Shown here one piece after another: positions 48,469 through 59,099 of a stretch of DNA of 64,000 nucleotides. Source of the DNA: Panopea generosa (Eukaryota > Mollusca > Bivalvia > Adapedonta > Hiatellidae); the NCBI GenBank assembly GCA_029582155.1, contig CM055901.1:26493404-26557403 (forward strand), written 5' to 3'. The translations under genes and the position numbers were made by a program. The notes beneath the pieces are model-generated. The model was given only the letters and a program-made list of their open reading frames with translations, did no database searches and was not told the origin of the DNA. How positions within the stretch are numbered: position 1 is the stretch's first letter; every line of letters begins with the position of its first letter.

Positions 48469-49116
48469 GTTAGTCTCCTGCAGAGTCACCGAGAACACTT
48501 GCGTTTACGTGTTTCTATCTACGAGTATATGTTAACATGGTTAGTCTCCTGCAAAGTCATCGAGAACACCTGCGTAAACGAGTTTTTATATAAGAGTATA
48601 TGCTAACCTGATCAGTTATGTGTTTTACACCGAACCTATGTCACGGTGCATGCTGACGTATCTGCAGGTGAATCGTCTGTCGGGACTACTTCTATTTACT
48701 TCTCAATCTCCTTCGCAGAGTTGTCGTTCGTTACACTCATTCACCTCTGCAACAGGCTAAATGTCGGAATTTTTTTTACGAAACTTCCTAATTACAGTTT
48801 ATGTAGTTGTAAGCATATTGTTAAAACCAGACAACAAATCTAGAACAAAACATCACTTTTACATTAGAACAAAAACAATAAAGCAGCTTTTACATGAATA
48901 AATGAACTTTTTTTCTAGTTTTTTTAACGCAGAGCGATTTCCCGATTAATACGCATTTGAAAAAAATGGCAGTGATCACGTGACTGGAAGTCGAAAGTAG
49001 TCCGCAGTCAATGACAGAGGGGAATGTAATTAGTCGAGTGTGTTAGAGAATGTACTCCTATGTCGTCATATGATGTGGCAACAAGGGGGGAGGAACACGA
49101 TTGGGTGCACCCATTA
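48469..49116. other. Intron 6, first part with a duplicated donor region
   Basis: A 71-bp direct repeat begins at the donor itself: GTTAGTCTCCTGCAGAGTCA at 48469 and GTTAGTCTCCTGCAAAGTCA at 48540. The rest (48640-49116) has no gene; an open frame at 48646-48843 is not supported. Confidence 0.55.
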
Positions 49117-49335
49117 ACATGTGTAGGGCGCGTGGCCTAACAGTAGAACATCGGACCAAGGATCGGGTTTGGTGGGTTCGATCCTCCGCCACGGCTATGT
49201 GTGGTGTCCTTGAGCAAGACACTTTTTCAGCATATGCTTAGTACTGGTTCTAACCAGGAAGACATCGAACCTGATTTGTCTAAATTGTAAGAACTTGTTT
49301 CATTATCATGGTAAAAATAAAGTAAAATAATATCT
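49117..49335 (+). mobile_element. tRNA-derived SINE, family 3
   Basis: The head has GCGTGGCCTAACAGTAGAAC and the B box GGTTCGATCC. The body has GTGTCCTTGAGCAAGACACT, a motif shared by many animal SINEs. The 3' end is AT-rich (GGTAAAAATAAAGTAAAATA). Confidence 0.7.
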
Positions 49336-49849
49336 GATAAGGCTTAAGTTCTTCAATGAAAGTAGAAAATCTAAAGTCCTGACGATTTTTATATGTTTAT
49401 TGAATGTCTATTTTGATAAGAACATTAACGATATATGATCAATTCCATCAATTTTCATTTAATGATTTTCTGTTTATTTTAGTATTAATTTTTACGCTTT
49501 GAGATATTCATAATGTTTGTAATCTAATACCCAGTTGTTTAACTCGCGAACGTACAAAAGAAAACTCATTGACGTACACTTTTGTCAAAAGCCATCAAAG
49601 TACAATGTATAATCAGAGTGCTCTAAATGTTCACTTTATGTAGGCTATATATCGATCTCAATGACATAAAATACTTTATTATGATTTTACTTTAATATTA
49701 GCAGAATCGCCATTAACACGTTTTATTTTACTATCAGAAATTATACATGGCAATCACTTTGATTGTTGGAGGAAGACCTCAGACACGTGCTGATCACTCT
49801 GGGTAAAACCATTGATCTCCACATGTAACGTGCAACGGCAAAGTAGTGG

Positions 49850-50095
49850 TCCAGCGTTAAAAGGCATTTGACTGGGTACCCAGGGATTGCGAGTTCGATC
49901 CCCAGCTCCTCCAATTAAAAAATACTAGTCGGTCTTTCGGATGGGACTTTAACAAAAATCGAGGTCCCATGTACCGGTGCTTAACACCGGGCATATATCT
50001 CTGCACTTTCCTCCAGAACTCTAAAATTACTAATACTCTTCGGGAGGCGTCACTGGAGGCGACGATAAATAGCATTATCATCATCATCAGTAACT
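49850..50095 (+). mobile_element. tRNA-derived SINE, family 4, with (ATC)n tail
   Basis: The B box is GAGTTCGATCCCC. The body is GGTCTTTCGGATGGGACTTT, AATCGAGGTCCCATGTACCG and CGGGAGGCGTCACTGGAGGC, with tail TTATCATCATCATC. An antisense open frame of 76 codons across it is incidental. Confidence 0.75.
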
Positions 50096-50158
50096 GACAA
50101 ACAGTTAGTCTTAAATTTAATTTGGTCGAGCAGGGCTTGAACCAAGGAACTCAGCTTT

Positions 50159-50159
<1 letters not shown>

Positions 50160-50219
<60 letters not shown>

Positions 50220-50282
50220 GGGGAGGGAGGGAGGGAGGGAGAGAGAGAGAGAAAGAGAAAGAGAAAGAGAAAGAGAGAGATG
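50160..50282. repeat. (AG)n/(GGGA)n microsatellite
   Basis: Long AG run, a GGGAGGGAGGGAGGGA core, then AGAGAAAGAGAAAG. Confidence 0.97.
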
Positions 50283-50434
50283 TAATATTGTGAAAGCGTT
50301 TTAGATCGCTCGGTCATGGTTGACCCAAGAATTAAATGCATATTTTAAAAAAAAAATAATATTCGTTTGAAATGATTTAATTATTGTCATAGATTTAAAT
50401 AATTCCAAATACTTTGTTTGATTTATATTGACAG

Positions 50435-50497
50435 AAAAAATGAAAGGAGGCGATTCAGTATCCTAGATCAGAAGAAAGGTTTATTCGACTCTGTTCC
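50435..50497 (+). CDS. Pseudokinase gene exon 7 (63 bp)
   Basis: The acceptor ttatattgacag precedes A completing Arg, then KNERRRFSILDQKKGLFDSV plus CC before a consensus GTAAGT donor. It corresponds to the N-P-x-x-R-L-G segment before the W-F of PKG. The LG is replaced (RRFSILD). Confidence 0.82.
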
Positions 50498-50624
50498 GTA
50501 AGTAGTCAGTGTACATTAAAAAGTTTAATATGTAGACTTAATTGTATCGAGAAAAAACACGTTTATCATAAGACAAAAAAATGAGAAGAACATCAAATCG
50601 TCAAATTAATAAATTTACTTAATT

Positions 50625-50862
50625 TAGGCTATATTAAATTAATTGCTAGATTATCAATCCCGCCCGCCTCCTAATTTTCATGCCGCCCGGACCTGTTTGA
50701 TTTTTTTTTGATCTTATCTTTTTTCTTTTTCTTTTATTATTAAAAAAAAATCAACAAATTTAAAAATAAAAATAAAAAAATAAAAAATACTCCTGCCCTC
50801 CCCGTTTTTAAGGCAAATTTGGATGATAATCTGGCAATTAATTTATAATGGCCTTGGCAAAT
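50625..50862. mobile_element. Foldback (MITE-like) element, copy 2
   Basis: Related to 462-686 but in the other orientation. Both ends carry AAATTAATTGC or its complement (TTAAATTAATTGCTAGATTA left; CTGGCAATTAATTTATAATG right), with CCCGCCCGCC next to the left end and an A/T-rich centre. Confidence 0.6.
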
Positions 50863-52150
50863 AATAGTGGCATAAGACAGAAACAAATGTACGATGTTAA
50901 TAAGCTAGCATAAATAGTATTACACGATGTCTTCTGTTAGTTATTTTTCCATATGTTAGTTTATATCCTGCCGAAGACCCAGACAGCCGAAACGTTGACA
51001 TATTACAGTAACTAAACTAAAATATACATGCTGGTGCTTTTTAAACTTCTTGATAGAAATAGTTCAACACTTCTGCAGATCTAACGATTACACTTGTGTT
51101 TTGTGACATTAATATAATACACCGAAATATGTGAATTGCATTTGAATAAACTGATGTAAATCAATAAATTAATATGAACATTTCATTGAATTCTGAATGT
51201 GAGAAATATATATTTCCTTCATACAAAGCAGATATCACAACTACATTCGGAACACCTCGCTCAATTCTCAAAAGGTGCGAGCAGTGCCCGAGGAGCTCGC
51301 TCCCAATGATCACAACTAGTGAACATTTGATATCACCACTGTTAATTTGAATACAGGCCAGGCAATAGCCAATAGAGTTACGCCTTATATTTTCAGAACC
51401 ATGTGTCATCTTCACTATTTTAGAAACTAATCATGTGTTGTTAATTTTTCGGTCAGCGTTGCATTATTGGAGAAAAACATAATTATGTTATTTTTATGCA
51501 AAACACACATGCAAATTAAACGTGGTTTCGATCTGTGAATTAGCATCTTTTTCATGTTTCACTGATTTTGCTTCGTATACCGTGTGTAGTTTAGAACTTT
51601 ACAGTAAAGTTGAAATTAAAAAACATCTTTCTAATAAAGAAATAATTGAAGTATAAAATGCTCAATTAGAACATTCCAGTGCTGTATAGATTTATTAATG
51701 TCTCTCTTGAAATCCAACATCCTACACACATCTTACACTCTAATGTCACCATGTTTTGATTATTTGTTTCAACTCAATGTTTTTATCAACGATGTATAGT
51801 AACCGTTTCTCATTGTCATAGCTACTTTCCCTGAAGGTCCTTTACTACGAAACTGATAATAATTCTTTTTAAAACATCGTCCAAAATAGTTACTAGTTGT
51901 TGTTGATCAGTAATTTCAGTTCAGTTTTCGTTTTGATCTTACCGACACTCATAACCATCAAGAATGGCTGACGTTGCTTCAAAAAATGCACGGAACGTTG
52001 TTGTTTTGTGTCCTAGTTTAGTTTAAACATATTTTATATTTCATATATACATTGAAATGCGGTCAGGCCACAAATTCTAACACTACACTTTTGTAAAATA
52101 TATGTGCAATTGTTTACAAGTTAACACAATGTAAAATTTTAATATTTTAA
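50863..52150. other. Intron 7, middle, no firm feature
   Basis: Contains a short motif CCTGCCGAAGACCCAGACAG then CCGAAACGTTGAC near 50968-51000 that resembles retroelement 3' ends. The antisense 84-codon frame at 51161-51415 is unsupported. Confidence 0.4.
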
Positions 52151-52151
52151 A

Positions 52152-52163
52152 GATGAGAGAGAA

Positions 52164-52212
<49 letters not shown>

Positions 52213-52236
52213 AGAAGAGAGAAGAGAGAGAGAGAG
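52152..52236. repeat. (GA)n microsatellite
   Basis: GAGAGAGAAAGAGAGAGA and similar for about 85 bp. Confidence 0.96.
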
Positions 52237-52299
52237 TACAGATCACCATTTATTTAAATGTATATTCATATCAAACATTTATGCTATATTTCATACTAA

Positions 52300-52938
52300 C
52301 AGCAGCCATAGTAACACCAATAGAAGTAACACTTGCACTAGTAACACTTGCAATAGTAACATTTGCAATAGTAACACTTGCAATAGTAACACTTGCAATA
52401 GTAGTATTTGCAATATTAACACTTGCAATAGTAACATTTGCAATAGTAACATTTGCTATAGTAACATTTGCAATAGTAACACTTGTAAAAGTAATACTTG
52501 CAATGGTCACATTTTCAATATTAACACTTGCAATAGTAACATTTACAATAGAAACATTTGCAATAGTAACACCTGCAATGGTAACACTTGCATTAGTAAC
52601 ATTTTCAATAGCAACACTTTCAATAGTAACATTTACAATAGTAACACTTACAAAAGTAACATTTGCAATAGCGACACTTGCAATAATAACACTTGCAATA
52701 GTTACAACATTAATAGTAACATTTGCAATAGTAACACCTGCAATAGTTACACTTGCAGTAGTAACATTTGCAATAGTAATATTGCAATAGTAACACTTGC
52801 AATAGCAACATTTGCAATACTAACACCTCCAATAATAACACTTGCAAAAATACCATTTGCAATAGTAACACTTCTTGCAATAGAAACTCTTGCAATAGTA
52901 ACACTTACAACTTGCAATAGTAACACTTGTGTTAGCAA
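52300..52938. repeat. 15-bp minisatellite next to the last exon
   Basis: About 42 units of GTAACACTTGCAATA with TTTGCAATA variants. It ends about 40 bp before the acceptor of the terminal exon. Open frames on both strands are artefacts of the 15-bp period. Confidence 0.94.
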
Positions 52939-52977
52939 CGGATGCATAAATGACGTTTTTTTTCAATTATGTTACAG

Positions 52978-53077
52978 ATGGTTTGCCGGCCTGAACGAAG
53001 ATCGACTATACAGACAGCTAATTGCATCTCCAATGATCGGCTCAATAAAGAAATATTCACCAAAATCAGAACATTAA
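52978..53077 (+). CDS. Pseudokinase gene terminal exon 8
   Basis: The acceptor attatgttacag precedes A completing Pro, then WFAGLNEDRLYRQLIASPMI and GSIKKYSPKSEH, with TAA at 53075-53077. It matches the W-F-x-G-x-N/D-W-x-x-L...PPI segment of PKG, but it stops soon after and lacks the AGC hydrophobic-motif tail. The total from 33501 is 633 codons. Confidence 0.88.
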
Positions 53078-53111
53078 ATAGGTTATCATTAAAATATACC
53101 TTTGTTTTTAA

Positions 53112-53174
53112 AATAAATCGATAAACAATTATTTATGTATACTAATTTTTATAAATTATTATTTTTCAAATAAA
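53112..53174 (+). other. Polyadenylation signals of the pseudokinase gene
   Basis: AATAAA at 53112-53117 and at 53169-53174, 35 and 92 bases after the stop. A short 3' UTR is likely. Confidence 0.6.
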
Positions 53175-53554
53175 ACTACAAAATATTTGGCAATTTTATA
53201 TGCTGTGTGTCTGTTTTATTTAAACAAATGACCCTATATAGTTCATACAATGGTAGAGGAGTAATGCGTTCCAACCTCGGTAGGAAAGCTCATTAGAAAC
53301 ATAAATATTTCACAATTAGTTAGTATTGAAAACTGTAAAGTTACAAATTGTTATTTCAATGTTTTCAATAAAAAATGAAATAAAAAGTTGTTGAAATATC
53401 AATTAATTTTTACTCAGGGACACTGACAATGGCTTGTTGACTAGTGGTGTTATTTGGTTTTTTTTCTTAACATGTATTTATTATAATTGTTTAGCACCTC
53501 TATCTGTATTAGATTTTCGAAAAATATCTTTTGCAAGATATGCGGATAAAGTTC

Positions 53555-53775
53555 AAAAATAATATTGATCCATTAAAGGTGGACATCCGCTGTTTTACAT
53601 CATGAAATAAAGAGACAATTGCAACGATTAAAAATTGTGAGATTATGACACAATCATCTGAATACAAATAAACTGTATAATTAGTGTTACCATGGAAATG
53701 AAAGCACACAACTGATCTAATTACTTTGATCACCCAAGAAATGACGTCATATAATGATAATAAATCAGCAAGGTA
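53555..53775. repeat. CRE-bearing duplicated segment, copy 1
   Basis: Shares with 54705-54915: GATCCATTA, GACATCCG, TTTTACAT, AATAAACTGTATAATTAGTG, GAAATGAA and TGACGTCAT. It is non-coding by inspection. Confidence 0.75.
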
Positions 53776-54704
53776 CTAATAATTGCTTGATAAAAGGGCT
53801 ATAACAGAGCAGCTGCTATTAAATAATATTAAATCTTTTTTTCAGTAATTTGCTACTTTTATTAACAATCGTTCCTTATTCATAAAAAGATTTAAAAGCA
53901 CTTAGTTTATTAAAATAATATTTTAGAACACATTTAAGACGATATGAGGCGGTTTAAAATATGAATTATTCTATCCTTGAACAGTCTTTGTCTCGATTTT
54001 GAAGGTAAAAGCCCTTAAGACTATTAAAGTAGCCAATGATTGGTTGAAATTCACATTAAAAAATTACTTTATATGACGTTGGCATGAAATAATACTCAAT
54101 ACTACAATTATCGTTTACAATTGATATTTATAGATGGAATCTAACTATAGTCACTACAAGCTGGTATAAGTATATTATTAATAATTTTTAAATTCGTTGG
54201 ATAGACTTTTAAGTCTAATCTAAGTAGTGATGTTCATTTATCTCGTGGTACCAGTGAACAGTATTATATTGGTAATACGAAATGAATATCACTTTTACAC
54301 AATTTAATGCAATACAATACAAGTATTTTCTAAATAAACTCTACCTGGCATATATACTGCTCATTTCGATTGACGACAATTATCTTATCGCTCGCTGTAT
54401 TGTATTATCGCATATTATTTTGCTCACATTAGGTACTGTAAGGACTAAATGATTCTTACCAAAGTTTTACCCCCAGAATAGGATTATTATAGTGACCTGC
54501 CAATGACTTGATAAAAAGAGAGTTTATATACTACATGTGCACACATGTGAATGTCATATAGCAATATATTTTTTTGGAAAATTTATTTCAGTATTCACTT
54601 TTGTAAACCTATATTTACTTTGAACCCTATATGACCCCATGTATCTCGATATGAACAAACTGAAACAGTTGGGAAATATTGTATTAATACTACAAAGTGT
54701 AATA
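53776..54704. other. Spacer, no feature seen
   Basis: AT-rich unique sequence between the two CRE-bearing copies. Confidence 0.4.
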
Positions 54705-54915
54705 TAAGACAGTGATCCATTAGAGACGGACATCCGTTCTTTTACATATTGAATGACACAATAAAATGATTGAATCAACTGTTGGCTGACAATGACATGA
54801 TACTCTAGACACTAAATAAACTGTATAATTAGTGTTACTATAGAAATGAAGATACCAATCCGATCACTTTGATTGCCAAAGAAGTGACGTCATGAAATGA
54901 CAATAAAAGGTACAA
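54705..54915. repeat. CRE-bearing duplicated segment, copy 2
   Basis: Diverged copy of 53555-53775 in the same orientation. It has AAGTGACGTCATGAAATGAC followed by AATAAAAGG, a TATA-like string. Confidence 0.75.
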
Positions 54916-56280
54916 AGGCTAATATGTGTTTGTCTGTTTTCTAAAAGCTAATTACATTTAAGACGGAAATAAGAAGACAAAAGCCGAATGAAAATTATTC
55001 TAAAGTTTAATGATGTCTTTTATTTTATATTGAAGGTGAAAGAAATATTAAAGAAGACAAGTATCGAATTGTAACACGTATTCAAAACATACTGTACATT
55101 GATATGCCATAAGAGCAATAGTGTTCACTATTTAAATGTAACAAAAGTATGTGATAAATTTTCATAAATTTACCTTATAAAAGTCGACGACCCTAAGTGT
55201 TGAAGATAGGGAACAAAGAAAGGAAAGTAAACAAAATGTCTTTATCGGTCGTTGTCGTGACCATCTGGTGAGACTTGCAAGCGTAATATCATAATGCTAG
55301 GATACTGGCAGTTCACATTAGCAGTGCATCGTATGTATACGCATTAGATATACGATCTTAACCACTTGCTCCCGTTGTTCTGCTTCCTTTGTCATTGCAG
55401 TATGTGCTGTCACTGAAAAATCAATCTTTACACTAACAGGAATTTGTTGCCGTGCGTCTCGACATAATACAGCGTCTGTTAATGACGATAAGCGGTCCCC
55501 GCTTTGTGCGTCATATTATGGTGGCTTATTTGTGCTATGTCATGTTGTCGTAAATATATATCAATTGACTCCAGCTTGTCGAAAGAAATAGTCCTCAGTC
55601 ATTCTTCCATCTCACCATGGTATATAATCGTGTGTCGTTATGTCTCCAGGATGACATGGCACAAATTCATTGCATGTCGTGCACGAAAATATACATGTAC
55701 GACACTACGACCTTTAAGTGTCGTGTATCGTTATTTCGTGTCTTTCTGACGAGATAAGAGAAAGCGGTCCTTTCGTCCTGGCAGGGTCAAATGGCAGTAT
55801 TGCGCAAATTCTGTGTTGTTTCATCATTTCGCCCCTTTCCCCATCTCCTTGGTCCATGTTAGTGACAAACCCGGTTTTAATATTGTTCACCAAAGGTGAT
55901 CTTTGTATCTTTGTCAATAATGCCTTGTTGTTTTAGCTTTATTTTTCTCTTTTTTATTTTGCTTTACTAACGGTGGCTAATATACTCACTTCTTGTCTTG
56001 TCAGATATGATCCATTTTCCTTTCAAACGCTTTTAAACATGCGTTGAAATGCTGTTATTTTTATTTTCAGTGTATTTTTTTCGTGCTATTTTCTTTGTAG
56101 ACTTATCTTCGTTATGAACAGCCACTGTTATATGGTGCATGATAGTATTGTTGTTTGTAACGTCATGTTATATGAAACAAATTGTGATATGTAGGTTTAT
56201 CTCTTATGACTTATTTAATAAATTCCTACCTTCTATAAAACACGTTTTTTATATAATTATGTAAACGTTTGTAAAGTATG
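54916..56280. other. Region with a weak promoter-like signal, no firm gene
   Basis: TATAAAAG at 55176-55183 lies 53 bases before ATG 55236, which opens MSLSVVVVTI and then meets a GTGAGA donor at 55268. A good acceptor tract (cctttgtcattgcag) ends at 55400. After it, a frame open to 55590 holds six cysteines, but the phases do not agree. No gene is called. Confidence 0.3.
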
Positions 56281-56289
56281 AGAGAGTAA

Positions 56290-57585
56290 AAACGACTACT
56301 GCTACTACTACTATTACCTTTGCTGCTACTACTAGTACTATTTTGCTGCTGCTACTTCTACTGCTTTTGCTACTACTACTGCTTCTACTACTACAAAAAC
56401 AGCAATCGACAACAATAACAAAACTTTTACTGCTACTGCTGCTGCTGCTGCTGCTACTACAATCCTTCTGCTACTGCTACTATTAATACTACTACTACAT
56501 TTCTTCTTACTACTACTACTACTTCTACTGCTGCTACTACTATTACTACTTCTGTTGCTGCTACTTCAATTGCTGCTGCTACTACTTTTTATTCTGCTGC
56601 TGCTACTGCTGTTACTACTACTACTACTACTTTTATTACTTCCGTTTCTATTATTTCTACTGTTACTTACGCTGCTGCTGCTTCTACTACTACTACTTCT
56701 GCTGTTACTACTACTTCTTCTACAACTTCTGCTGCAGCTACTCCTACTTCTGCTGCTGCTATTGCTCCCACTTCTGTTGCTGCTATTTCTACTGCTTTTG
56801 CTGCTGCTACTACTACTACTATTTTTGCTCCTGCTACTACTACTAATACTGCAATAAATGCAACAGTAAACAATAACAGCAACAACAACGAATGTAACTG
56901 CTGCTTCTACTGCTACTTCTACTGATGCTTCTGCTACTGCTATTTCTGTTGCTACTACTACTATTATTTCTCCTGTTGCTATTACTACTACCTCTGAAGC
57001 TGCTATTACTACTTCTTCTGTGCTACTACTATTACAGATGTTGCTACTACCACTTTCACTTCTGTTGCTGGTACATCTACTAATTCTACTTTTGCTACTA
57101 CTACTATACTGCTGCTGCTATCACTACTTCTTATTCTGCTGCTGCTGCTTTTACTTTTGCTGCTGCTACTACTACTTTTGTTTTTATTACTTCTATTTCT
57201 ACTTTTTCTGTTGCTTTTACTACTTCTGTTGCTGCTGCTACTACTACTATTTACCACTACTTAAGCTACTGCTACTGCTTCTAATTCTGCTACTGCTACT
57301 ACTATTTTTCTGCTGCTGATATGACCTCTACTACTACTACTACTACTACTGCTACTACTACTACTCCAGCTACTGGTACTACTACTACTACTTCTGCTGC
57401 TACTACTATTTCTGCTACTTCTACTACTACTACTACTACTACTAGTTCTACTGTTACTACTACTGCTACTACTACAACTACTACTACTTCTACTACTACT
57501 ACTAATAATAATTATAATAATCATAATAATTATAATTATATTAATAAAAATGATAATAATAATTATAATAATAATGATATTGTTG
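56290..57585. repeat. Imperfect trinucleotide tract (CTG/CTA/CTT), ending in AAT repeats
   Basis: About 1.2 kb of CTACTACTACTG-type sequence with frequent changes, then ATAATAATTATAAT at 57505-57585. Poly-Leu, poly-Ser and poly-Thr frames in it are artefacts. Confidence 0.93.
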
Positions 57586-57604
57586 CTGCTGCTGTTACTT
57601 CGAC

Positions 57605-57935
57605 TTTTGCGGACACTGCACACGCGCACATATATACATACATGTTTGAATGCTTTTGTTGGTTTTGCTGTCAGTACTACTTCTAGCCTAGTACACACGA
57701 CTGTACGCACATGCATGCATGCACATATGTATTTGAAAATATTGACACGCACGCTGCACACACAGATGAACACATAAACGCACATGCGCACTCACACAAG
57801 TACCTACGCTGCACTTGCATACAAACGTATGCGCTCACGCCTGTCACATGCACTCACAAACATACACACCTACTCTGCGTACACACACAAACGCACGTAT
57901 ACACACGTACACATGCATTATATTATATTATATTA
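57605..57935. repeat. AC-rich low-complexity tract
   Basis: Irregular CACACA/CATGCA sequence (ACACATAAACGCACATGCGC and similar). Confidence 0.75.
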
Positions 57936-58103
57936 TTTACTTCATTTGGACACTTGATTTGAAAATAGAATCTTTCAATTGAACAATTTGATATTCCAAT
58001 TGGGAACCTGATTTATTAATAGAATCTATAAACAGAATATTCCAATTCTGGACTTAATAATAATTGGAAGTGACTGCTTGGAAATCGTAATTTCCCATTG
58101 GAA

Positions 58104-58350
58104 TGATTGATTGAATATTAAGCATCATGTTTATGTAATCGACGGCTTACAGATGATCCGATCCGTTAACCTAACCTCTGTTTCCTGGGATCCTGGAAGG
58201 TTAACCAGTACTCGATCACACCCCATCTCTGCAAGTAACTGATGTTTTTCATACTGGAATGAATGAATGGTGTTTTACGACACGCCGACACATAAAATGG
58301 TCATTTTGAGCGCGAATTTCACACTGGAATCAGCAGTAAGAGACGAATGG
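58104..58350 (-). mobile_element. tRNA-derived SINE, family 1, with an internal insertion
   Basis: The tail end is TGATTGATTGAATATTAAGC. The body has CCTGGGATCCTGG and AACCAGTACTCGATC. At about 58252-58320 it is interrupted by ATGAATGGTGTTTTACGACA then CGCCGACACATAAAATGG, which looks like the start of another common molluscan repeat. Family sequence resumes with CACTGGAATCAGCAG. The head is truncated. Confidence 0.75.
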
Positions 58351-58489
58351 TAAATGGAAACTAATGCCAATTTGAATATAAGAATTCCAACTGGACAAGG
58401 CGCTTTATTACTACTTGAATTCCATTTATCTCAGTAGTTTACGAACATTTTGAGTTGAAACTATATAATAGTTATAATTAAGACCACAT

Positions 58490-58532
58490 CCCTCCCCCAC
58501 CCCCATCCCCCAAAAACAACAACAACAACAAC

Positions 58533-58563
<31 letters not shown>

Positions 58564-58620
58564 AAAAAAAAAAATACAAAAAAAAAAAAAATCCAACAAA
58601 AAAAAACACAAAAACACTCA
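58490..58620. repeat. Homopolymer cluster (C)n then (A)n
   Basis: CAACAACAACAACA, then a run of about 20 C, then A runs. The antisense Gly/Cys/Phe frame is an artefact. Confidence 0.95.
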
Positions 58621-58926
58621 GTTTGTAACATTAAAGTTCATTATATTAAAAAAGGTTTTCACAGAAATTCACTGAGATGTGTTAACAGATTGTGGGCGTA
58701 ATTTTAACACAATCTGTTACAATATGTCGTAACGTATGTTAAATTGATGATCTGCAACGAGTTTGGTTATAATCGCTGTCTGTAATCAAATACTGCTTGT
58801 CTACATTATGTATCAATGTGATTAATTGCAAATGTCAATGTTAAATATTGTTAAATAAAGTACATTGCCATTGGTATTGAAATCAGGAGAACATAATCAA
58901 CTTTATGCTTCCGTTCTAATCCTTTG
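58621..58926. other. Spacer, no feature seen
   Basis: Unique AT-rich sequence. Confidence 0.4.
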
Positions 58927-59095
58927 GCCGGGCCAGATTAGCTTAGTCGTTAGCGCGTCTGACTATCAATCCAGGGGTCGTGAGTTAGAATCCTCGTTCT
59001 GCCACAATCTCCGTGATAGTTGATATACGACATCGCGTCCCATTATCATTCGTCTCTCACCGTTGATTCAAGTGGGAAAGTAATCAGTTAATAGA
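58927..59095 (+). mobile_element. tRNA-derived SINE, family 1, 3'-truncated copy
   Basis: Clear head GCCGGGCCAGATTAGCTTAG with TTAGCGCGTCTGACTATCAA and a B-box remnant GAGTTAGAATCC. The body runs as far as TTCAAGTGGGAAAGTAATCA and then stops at the edge of the 28-bp array. Confidence 0.85.
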
Positions 59096-59099
59096 GTTT

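Noticed and set aside
56555-57686. Poly-Leu, poly-Ser and poly-Thr frames
   Set aside because: Direct translation of an imperfect trinucleotide tract, open on both strands.
58426-58617. Gly/Cys/Phe-rich minus-strand frame
   Set aside because: Comes from homopolymer C and A runs.
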